Origin: Streptomyces sp. B93
Lineage (GTDB): Bacteria; Actinomycetota; Actinomycetes; Streptomycetales; Streptomycetaceae
Assembly: GCF_018070565.1 (NCBI RefSeq)
Contig: NZ_JAGPXL010000051.1
Span: forward strand, 1 to 46,717
DNA: 46,717 nucleotides
Direction of reading: 5' to 3'
Shown: positions 15,997-22,949 of the stretch, one piece after another
Layout of the letters: each line of letters begins with the position of its first letter
Position numbering within the stretch: the first letter of the stretch is position 1
Translations under genes and position numbers: made by a program
Notes under the pieces: generated by a model
What the model was told of the DNA's origin: nothing
Databases searched by the model: none
The model's input: only the letters and a program-made list of their open reading frames with translations

Positions 15997-16097
15997 CGCT
16001 GCCCCTCCTTCTCTCTCCCGCGGCCCCGCCACCGCGGCGTGGCCGTCGGGCAAGAGAGTGCTGGGGCGGGGGCGCCACGCGCAACACGCGGTACGGC

Positions 16098-16134
16098 GGA
16101 AGGGCCGCTGCCCCCGAGCGGCTGCGGCCCTTCC
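16098..16134 (-). terminator. Terminator of the NlpC/P60 gene
   Basis: GGAAGGGCCGC (16098-16108) and GCGGCCCTTCC (16124-16134) form an 11-pair stem, 35 bases past the NlpC/P60 stop codon and before the deformylase gene on the same strand. No long T-run is present, as usual for this GC content. Confidence 0.75.
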
Positions 16135-16168
16135 CCCGTGGCGCCCCTGCCGGCGCGCGGCTCGTGAA

Positions 16169-16993
16169 TCAGAGCACGCGCACCGCACCCGACGCCGGGT
16201 AGCCGGAGAGGTCCTGGATGACGACACCCTTGGACGGGTTGGCCGCGTCCAGGTACTGGCCGTTACCGATGTACACACCCGTGTGGTAGGCGGAACCCTT
16301 GCCGCCCCAGTACAGGATGTCGCCCACCTGGAGGGCGGAGAGGGAGACCTCGGTGCCGACCATCGACTGGTCCTGCGAGACCCGGGGCAGGTCCACGCCG
16401 ACCTGGCGGAAGGCGGCCTGGACGAGGCTGGAGCAGTCCCAGGCGTTGGGGCCGGTGGCGCCCATGACGTAGGCGTCGCCCAACTGCGCCTTGAGGAAGG
16501 AGATGACCGTCGCCACGCTGCCGCTCGCGGGGGCGGAGGCGGTCGTGCCGGTGTCGACGCCGGCACCCGCGCTCGCGGTCGCGGTGAGGGTGGCGCGCTC
16601 GGCGTCACGGGCGGCGCGCTCCGCGGCCTCCTTGCGGGCGGCCTCCGCGGCCTTCTTCTTGGCCTCTGCCTTCCGCTTGGCCTCGGCGAGGTCCGCCTTG
16701 GCCTGCTTGGCGGCCTTCGCGGCGGCCGCGTCACGCTCGGCCTCCAGCTCGTAGCTCGCGGCGGCCAGCTGGGTGGCGTCCGCGGACTCGGCGACCTGAG
16801 CGGCCAGGTCGGCCGTCAGGACGGGCAGTTCGAGCGTCTGCGTCACGGGCTCGGCGGCGTTCGCCGCGGCCGACGCACTGGCCACTGCCACGGTGCTGAG
16901 GATGCCACCGGCCACTCCGGCGCGCATCGCGATCGTCGAGGACGCGGTGCGGCGGGGTTTCCGGTGGCTGCGTATGTGAGCGGTGTGGGACAT
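16169..16993 (-). CDS. Secreted NlpC/P60 peptidoglycan hydrolase
   Basis: This 274-residue protein has an N-terminal export signal (hydrophobic about 23-47, ending SAAANAAEPV), an Ala/Lys/Glu-rich coiled coil (about 75-135) and a C-terminal NlpC/P60 domain (160-274). The catalytic Cys 187 is in WDCSSLVQAAF and His 237 in YHTGVYIG. The third position, usually His in an IHA motif, reads YLDAANP here. Such enzymes cut cell-wall stem peptides. The start is uncertain: ATG at 16993 begins the signal peptide, but GGAGGAG lies over 20 bases upstream, and an ATG at 17023 would extend it by ten residues. It is divergent from nuoA across a 756-bp region. Confidence 0.88.
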   Translation of the reverse strand: MSHTAHIRSHRKPRRTASSTIAMRAGVAGGILSTVAVASASAAANAAEPVTQTLELPVLTADLAAQVAESADATQLAAASYELEAERDAAAAKAAKQAKADLAEAKRKAEAKKKAAEAARKEAAERAARDAERATLTATASAGAGVDTGTTASAPASGSVATVISFLKAQLGDAYVMGATGPNAWDCSSLVQAAFRQVGVDLPRVSQDQSMVGTEVSLSALQVGDILYWGGKGSAYHTGVYIGNGQYLDAANPSKGVVIQDLSGYPASGAVRVL

Positions 16994-17479
16994 GGGAACA
17001 AGCGGTATCAGGGGCTCCTCCATACCTTCAAGAAACGTGTGCTGCGCCACAGTTGTTCAATCGGCACTCGGAACCCCGGGCGTGTCGGCCCTTATTGACG
17101 CCGTAACGGACATTGCGGACACGGTTGATCAAGCCTGTGATCATGGCCTTTCGTCGTTACGCCCGAATTGCCCGCCACCTACCACTCGTTGGGTCCGATG
17201 GCCAAGCCCGCTTTTCATCCGCCTCTCATGAATGTGGCGGAGGTCACGGAACGATTACCGCGACGCCCGCGTCTCGCGTGTGATCGACATCGGTCCACTC
17301 CACCGGTCGACTTCGTGAACGCGTGCACGCGTCCACATCGCCTCCCTAGACCTCCGTCCAGATGTGAACGTGGTCCTCTATCAACGGCGGGTGCCCAACT
17401 CCAATTTGCATGCAGCGGAACACTCTTGATATTGAGACGACCCCTCCGAGCTGCGCTGACTAGCGAAAATGTCACCTCT

Positions 17480-17515
17480 GGTGATCACTCGGACGCTTCG
17501 AGTGTGAAGATCACC
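17480..17515. promoter_or_regulatory. Bulged stem-loop upstream of the nuo promoter
   Basis: GGTGATC (17480-17486) pairs with GATCACC (17509-17515), and the adjoining ACTCG pairs with CGAGT, with five unpaired bases (GTGAA) on the 3' side. It may be a compound protein-binding site rather than an RNA structure, since it lies about 100 bases upstream of the likely start. Confidence 0.4.
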
Positions 17516-17591
17516 GCTCATCCGACTTCATGATCCTTCGTCAGGTGGTGGAGATCACAAAGCTTGTGCAATACCCCGTGTCGCAGATCAC
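17508..17591 (+). promoter_or_regulatory. Three phased AGATCAC elements before nuoA
   Basis: AGATCAC occurs at 17508-17514, 17552-17558 and 17585-17591, on the same strand at steps of 44 and 33 bases, both near whole helical turns. The last sits at the -35 region of the putative nuo promoter. An activator array is an inference. Confidence 0.4.
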
Positions 17592-17604
17592 AGAGCCACG
17601 GGCA

Positions 17605-17610
17605 TAAGAT
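17605..17610 (+). promoter_or_regulatory. Putative -10 box of the nuo operon
   Basis: TAAGAT is a strong match to the TAnnnT hexamer. Transcription would start near 17617, giving a leader of about 130 bases before the nuoA GTG. The -35 region is weak. Confidence 0.55.
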
Positions 17611-17625
17611 GCGAGGCAACTGGGC

Positions 17626-17643
17626 TTGTGACCTGCTTCACAT
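17626..17643. promoter_or_regulatory. Rex-type redox operator in the nuo leader
   Basis: The 18-base TTGTGACCTGCTTCACAT closely matches the inverted repeat TTGTGA-N6-TCACAA bound by the NADH-sensing repressor Rex in Streptomyces; only the last base differs. It lies just after the putative start of transcription, where a bound repressor would block the operon when NADH is low. Rex control of nuo has been reported in S. coelicolor. Confidence 0.75.
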
Positions 17644-17749
17644 GTTCTCGATCTTCGCCGGGACAGACGGGGTTTGTGGGACTGAGGGGGCGGATGCGAG
17701 TCCGGTGAAACCGCCAGCAGTCAGTGCCGACTGAGAGGAGCGAGGAGCG

Positions 17750-18109
17750 GTGAACGCGTATGCGCCCATCCTCGTACTGGGAGCCCTCGGGGCAGGCTTT
17801 GCGATCTTCTCCGTGGTCATGGCCACGCTGATCGGTCCAAAGCGGTACAACCGGGCCAAGCTCGAGGCCTACGAGTGCGGTATCGAGCCGACCCCCACGC
17901 CGGCCGGCGGCGGGCGTTTCCCCATCAAGTACTACCTGACGGCGATGCTCTTCATCGTCTTCGACATCGAGATCGTCTTCCTCTACCCCTGGGCCGTCAC
18001 CTTCGACGCCCTGGGTGTGTTCGGGCTCGTGGAGATGCTGCTCTTCGTGCTCACCGTCTTCGTCGCGTACGCGTACGTGTGGCGGCGCGGCGGCCTGGAA
18101 TGGGACTGA
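17750..18109 (+). CDS. nuoA: NADH-quinone oxidoreductase subunit A
   Basis: This 119-residue membrane subunit of complex I opens the nuo operon. It has three helices (about 4-26, 63-85 and 90-110) and the family loop KRYNRAKLEAYECGIEPTPTP with the cysteine that lines the quinone entry region, followed by FPIKYYLTAMLFIVFDIEIVFLYPW. The start is GTG with GGAGCGAGGAG just upstream. nuoB follows after 14 bases. Confidence 0.96.
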   Translation: MNAYAPILVLGALGAGFAIFSVVMATLIGPKRYNRAKLEAYECGIEPTPTPAGGGRFPIKYYLTAMLFIVFDIEIVFLYPWAVTFDALGVFGLVEMLLFVLTVFVAYAYVWRRGGLEWD

Positions 18110-18123
18110 GGGGCCTTTAAGTC

Positions 18124-18674
<551 letters not shown>

Positions 18675-18678
<4 letters not shown>

Positions 18679-19415
18679 GCGACGCCAACAGCGGCGAGGT
18701 CAACCCGGAGAAGGACCTCAGCGCCTCCAACCTCCCCGGCCAGCGCGGTCAGGGCGGCGAGGAGATCCGCGTCCAGCGCGGCATGTTCGGCGCCAACAAC
18801 GGCGGCGACACCTCCGGCTACGGCGGCCTGGTCCGCTCGGTCCGGCTCCCCGGACCCTCGAACCGCCCCTACGGCGGCTGGTTCGACGAGGTCGCCGACG
18901 AGCTGGAGGGCGCCCTGGAGGAACAGGGACTCCTCCCCGGCAACGCCATCGAGAAGACGGTCGTCGACCGCGACGAGATCACCTTCCACATCGAACGCGA
19001 GCACCTGGTCCGCGTCGCCCGCACCCTGCGCGACGACCCGGCCCTGCGCTTCGAGCTGTGCACCGGCGTCAGCGGCGTCCACTACCTGCACGACAAGGGA
19101 CGCGAGCTGCACGCCGTCTACCACCTGCGCTCGATCACCCACAACCGGCTCATCCGCCTCGAAGTCAGCGCCCCGGACGCCGATCCGCACATCCCGTCCC
19201 TCGTCTCCGTCTATCCGACGAACGACTGGCACGAGCGCGAGACCTACGACTTCTTCGGCATCGTCTTCGACGGTCACCCGGCCCTGACCCGGATCATGAT
19301 GCCGGACGACTGGCAGGGCCACCCACAGCGCAAGGACTACCCCCTCGGCGGCATCCCCGTCGAGTACAAGGGCGCCCAGATCCCGGCTCCGGACCAGCGG
19401 AGGTCGTACTCATGA
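18675..19415 (+). CDS. nuoC: NADH-quinone oxidoreductase subunit C
   Basis: This 246-residue peripheral-arm subunit contacts NuoD near the quinone site. The conserved 30-kDa domain covers about residues 85-225, with LRFELCTGVSGVHYL and the signature ERETYDFFGIVFDGHPALTRIMMPDDW. The first 70 residues are a polar, Gly/Asn-rich extension that is absent from the E. coli domain. ATGA overlaps link it to both neighbours. Confidence 0.95.
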
Positions 19416-20734
19416 GCACTTCCCACGCTTCCCCCCGAGAGACCACCGAGGGCACCGTCTACACGGTCACCGGCGGCGACTGGGACGAGGTCGTGCAGTC
19501 CGCGGCCCGTGCCGACGACGAGCGCATCGTCGTCAACATGGGCCCCCAGCACCCCTCCACCCACGGAGTGCTGCGCCTCATCCTGGAGATCGAGGGCGAG
19601 ACCGTCACCGAGGCCCGCTGCGGCATCGGCTATCTGCACACCGGCATCGAGAAGAACCTCGAGTTCCGCACGTGGACGCAGGGCACCACCTTCGTCACGC
19701 GCATGGATTACCTGACGTCCTTCTTCAACGAGACCGCCTACTGCCTCGCCGTCGAGAAACTCCTCGGCATCGAGGACCAGGTCCCCGACCGCGCCACCCT
19801 CATCCGGGTGCTCCTGATGGAGCTGAACCGGCTCTCCTCGCACCTGGTGTGCATCGCCACCGGCGGCATGGAACTCGGCGCCACCACGATCATGATCTAC
19901 GGATTCCGTGATCGTGAAATGATTCTCGACATCTACGAGCTGATCACGGGCCTGCGGATGAACCACGCGTACATCCGGCCCGGCGGACTCGCCCAGGACC
20001 TGCCGCCCGGCGCGGTGGACCAGATCCGCGAGTTCGTGAAGAAGATGCGGAAGAACCTCCCGGAGTACGACAAGCTCGCCACCGGGAACCCCATCTTCAA
20101 GGCCCGTATGCAGGACATCGGCTACCTCGACCTGGCGGGCTGCATGGCCCTCGGCGTCACCGGCCCGATGCTGCGCTCCACCGGCCTGCCGCACGACCTG
20201 CGCAAGTCCCAGCCCTACTGCGGATACGAGACCTTCGACTTCGACGTCCCCACCGCCGACACCTGCGACTCCTACGGCCGCTTCCTGATCCGCCTGGAGG
20301 AGATGCGCCAGTCGCTCAGGATCGTCGAGCAGTGCCTGGACCGGCTCCAGCCCGGACCGGTCATGGTCGCCGACAAGAAGATCGCCTGGCCCGCCCAGCT
20401 CGCCCTGGGACCGGACGGCCTCGGCAACTCCCTGGACCACATCAAGAAGATCATGGGCACCTCCATGGAGGCCCTGATCCACCACTTCAAGCTGGTGACC
20501 GAAGGCTTCCGCGTCCCGCCGGGACAGGCGTACGCGGCGGTCGAGTCACCCAAGGGCGAACTTGGCGTACACGCCGTCTCCGACGGCGGCACCCGCCCCT
20601 ACCGGGTCCACTTCCGCGACCCGTCCTTCACCAACCTTCAGGCTATGGCGGCGATGTGCGAGGGCGGCCAGGTGGCCGACGTCATCGTCGCCGTCGCGTC
20701 CATCGACCCCGTGATGGGAGGCGTCGACCGGTGA
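19412..20734 (+). CDS. nuoD: NADH-quinone oxidoreductase subunit D
   Basis: This 440-residue 49-kDa subunit forms the quinone-binding pocket with NuoB. It shows NMGPQHPSTHGVLRL (with the His loop that meets the quinone ring), CGIGYLHTGIEKN, LMELNRLSSHLV, and the C-terminal CEGGQVADVIVAVASIDPVMGGVDR. It is full-length, and C and D are separate genes, unlike the fused nuoCD of E. coli. Its stop overlaps the nuoE GTG. Confidence 0.97.
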   Translation: MSTSHASPRETTEGTVYTVTGGDWDEVVQSAARADDERIVVNMGPQHPSTHGVLRLILEIEGETVTEARCGIGYLHTGIEKNLEFRTWTQGTTFVTRMDYLTSFFNETAYCLAVEKLLGIEDQVPDRATLIRVLLMELNRLSSHLVCIATGGMELGATTIMIYGFRDREMILDIYELITGLRMNHAYIRPGGLAQDLPPGAVDQIREFVKKMRKNLPEYDKLATGNPIFKARMQDIGYLDLAGCMALGVTGPMLRSTGLPHDLRKSQPYCGYETFDFDVPTADTCDSYGRFLIRLEEMRQSLRIVEQCLDRLQPGPVMVADKKIAWPAQLALGPDGLGNSLDHIKKIMGTSMEALIHHFKLVTEGFRVPPGQAYAAVESPKGELGVHAVSDGGTRPYRVHFRDPSFTNLQAMAAMCEGGQVADVIVAVASIDPVMGGVDR

Positions 20735-21600
20735 CCACCAGTTCTTCGGAGCGGGGCGTCAGCCTGGGCATGCCCGAACTGCCCGCGCCCGACTACCCGG
20801 ACGACGTCCGCACCCGGCTGGAGCGGGACGCGCGCGAGATCATCGCCCGCTACCCCGACTCCCGGTCCGCCCTCCTGCCGATGCTGCACCTGGTGCAGTC
20901 GGAGGAGGGCCATGTCACGCGCACCGGAATGCAGTTCTGCGCGGACATGCTCGCCCTGACCACCGCCGAGGTCACCGCCGTCGCCACCTTCTACACCATG
21001 TACCGGCGCCGCCCGAGCGGTGACTACCAGGTCGGTGTCTGCACCAACACCCTGTGCGCGGTGATGGGCGGGGACGCCATCTTCGAGGCGCTCCAGGAGC
21101 ACCTCGGCGTCGGCAACGGCGAGACCACCGACGACGGCAAGGTCACGCTGGAGCACATCGAGTGCAACGCGGCCTGCGACTTCGCTCCCGTCGTGATGGT
21201 CAACTGGGAGTTCTTCGACAACCAGGACGTGGAGAGCGCCAAGCGCCTCGTGGACGACCTGCGCGGCGGACGCGAGGTCGCGCCCACGCGGGGTGCGCCG
21301 CTGTGCACCTTCAAGGAGACCGCCCGCATCCTGGCCGGTTTCCCGGACCAGCGGGACGGCGCGGTCGAGGCGACCGGAGGCGCGGGACCCGCCTCACTGG
21401 TCGGCCTCAAGCTCGCCAAGGGCGAGGCCCATCCCGCGCGGGTCGTGCACCCGAGGGACGCCGGGCCGCACGAGGAACCGCACGACAAGGTGCACGAGCC
21501 GTCGCCCACCGAGCACCTCAGCTCACACGACGCGCCGCAGGACACATCGGCCTCCGACCCCTCCCACCCGGCGGGGCCCGTAGCCGAGGAGGGGGAGTGA
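20731..21600 (+). CDS. nuoE: NADH-quinone oxidoreductase subunit E, with long C-terminal extension
   Basis: This 289-residue subunit of the NADH dehydrogenase module binds a [2Fe-2S] cluster through Cys 104, Cys 109, Cys 145 and Cys 149 (C-x4-C and C-x3-C). The conserved domain ends near residue 210. The remaining part of about 75 residues is polar and rich in His, Pro, Glu and Asp, so the protein is much longer than E. coli NuoE (about 166). It starts with GTG, and TGATG couples it to nuoF. Confidence 0.95.
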   Translation: MTTSSSERGVSLGMPELPAPDYPDDVRTRLERDAREIIARYPDSRSALLPMLHLVQSEEGHVTRTGMQFCADMLALTTAEVTAVATFYTMYRRRPSGDYQVGVCTNTLCAVMGGDAIFEALQEHLGVGNGETTDDGKVTLEHIECNAACDFAPVVMVNWEFFDNQDVESAKRLVDDLRGGREVAPTRGAPLCTFKETARILAGFPDQRDGAVEATGGAGPASLVGLKLAKGEAHPARVVHPRDAGPHEEPHDKVHEPSPTEHLSSHDAPQDTSASDPSHPAGPVAEEGE

Positions 21601-22949
21601 TGACCTTGGCACCCGAGCTGAAAGACACCAGCCCCGAGAAGCTGCTCGCACCCGTGCTGTCGGCCTTCTGGGACGAGGACAGGTCCTGGACGCTGGACGT
21701 GTACCGGAGGCACGAGGGATACGAGGGGCTCCGCAAGGCGCTGGCCATGTCGCCCGACGACGTGATCGCGTACGTCAAGGACTCCGGGCTGCGCGGGCGC
21801 GGCGGCGCGGGATTCCCCACCGGAATGAAGTGGCAGTTCATTCCGCAGGGGGATGGAAAGCCGCACTATCTAGTTGTCAACGCCGACGAGTCGGAGCCCG
21901 GAACGTGCAAGGACATTCCGCTCCTGTTCGCGAACCCGCATAGCCTCATCGAGGGCATTGTCATCGCGTGTTATGCCATCCGGTCTTCGCATGCCTTCAT
22001 CTATCTGCGTGGTGAGGTCGTCCCCGTGCTGCGGCGGTTGCATTCGGCCGTGAGCGAGGCCTATGCGGCCGGCTACCTGGGCAAGAACGTCCTGGGCAGC
22101 GGCCTCGATCTCGACATCACCGTGCACGCGGGCGCTGGCGCGTACATCTGCGGTGAGGAGACCGCACTGCTCGACTCGCTCGAAGGCCGCCGTGGGCAAC
22201 CGCGGCTCCGTCCCCCCTTTCCTGCCGTCGCGGGCCTCTACGCGTGCCCGACTGTGGTGAATAACGTCGAGTCGATCGCGTCGGTTCCCGCCATCATGAA
22301 AAACGGCAAGGAATGGTTCAGGTCGATGGGCAGCGAGAAGTCCCCGGGCTTCACGCTGTACTCGCTCAGCGGCCATGTCGCCAACCCCGGCCAGTACGAG
22401 GGGCCGCTCGGCCTCACCCTGCGCCAGCTCCTGGAGATGGGCGGCGGCATGCGGCCCGGGCACCGGCTGAAGTTCTGGACCCCGGGCGGCTCCTCGACGC
22501 CGATGTTCACCGACGAGCACCTGGACGTCCCCCTCGACTACGAGGGAGTGGGCGCCGCGGGTTCCATGCTCGGCACGAAGGCCCTCCAGTGCTTCGACGA
22601 GACGACCTGCGTCGTGCGCGCCGTGACCCGCTGGACCGAGTTCTACGCCCACGAGTCCTGCGGCAAGTGCACGCCCTGCCGTGAGGGAACGTACTGGCTG
22701 GTGCAGTTGATGCGGGACATCGAGGCGGGCAAGGGCCAGATGTCCGACCTCGACAAGCTGAACGACATCGCCGACAACATCAACGGCAAGTCGTTCTGCG
22801 CCCTCGGCGACGGTGCCGCCGCGCCGATCTTCTCCTCGCTCAAGTACTTCCGTGAGGAGTACGAGCAGCACATCACGGGCCGCGGATGCCCCTTCGACCC
22901 GGCCAAGTCGACGGCCTGGGCCGATCACCGTACGGAGGTCAACGCATGA
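21600..22949 (+). CDS. nuoF: NADH-quinone oxidoreductase subunit F (NADH/FMN binding)
   Basis: This 449-residue subunit oxidises NADH. It holds the FMN/NADH loop GLRGRGGAGFPTGMKW, the GAGAYICGEETALLDSLEG stretch, and the C-terminal [4Fe-4S] ligands ESCGKCTPCREGT with a later Cys in SFCALGDGA. It is full-length and intact. Codons at 21840-22320 end in A or T far more often (about one in five) than in flanking parts of the gene. Overlaps join it to nuoE and nuoG. Confidence 0.97.
   Translation: MTLAPELKDTSPEKLLAPVLSAFWDEDRSWTLDVYRRHEGYEGLRKALAMSPDDVIAYVKDSGLRGRGGAGFPTGMKWQFIPQGDGKPHYLVVNADESEPGTCKDIPLLFANPHSLIEGIVIACYAIRSSHAFIYLRGEVVPVLRRLHSAVSEAYAAGYLGKNVLGSGLDLDITVHAGAGAYICGEETALLDSLEGRRGQPRLRPPFPAVAGLYACPTVVNNVESIASVPAIMKNGKEWFRSMGSEKSPGFTLYSLSGHVANPGQYEGPLGLTLRQLLEMGGGMRPGHRLKFWTPGGSSTPMFTDEHLDVPLDYEGVGAAGSMLGTKALQCFDETTCVVRAVTRWTEFYAHESCGKCTPCREGTYWLVQLMRDIEAGKGQMSDLDKLNDIADNINGKSFCALGDGAAAPIFSSLKYFREEYEQHITGRGCPFDPAKSTAWADHRTEVNA

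Larger units (their letters stand above)
16994..17749. other. Long divergent control region between NlpC/P60 and nuoA
   Basis: This 756-bp stretch has no credible gene: its open frames lack ribosome binding sites and recognisable sequence. It is visibly lower in GC than its surroundings. The nuoA-proximal 270 bases hold a stem-loop, three AGATCAC elements, a promoter and a Rex-type operator. In the NlpC-proximal half I see GATCA-containing inverted repeats (TGATCAAGCCTGTGATCA, 17126-17143) but no definite promoter and no c-di-AMP riboswitch. Confidence 0.7.

Noticed and set aside
16994..17300. A c-di-AMP riboswitch in front of the NlpC/P60 gene, as known for some Streptomyces wall hydrolases.
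   Set aside because: The conserved CCGAACCCGACAGCTCACC and GGGGGACCC segments are absent here, although they are clear at the SLT gene.
17553..17566. CACAA-AGC-TTGTG at 17556-17568 as a second Rex site.
   Set aside because: The half sites are in the opposite orientation and too close together for the TTGTG-N8-CACAA pattern.
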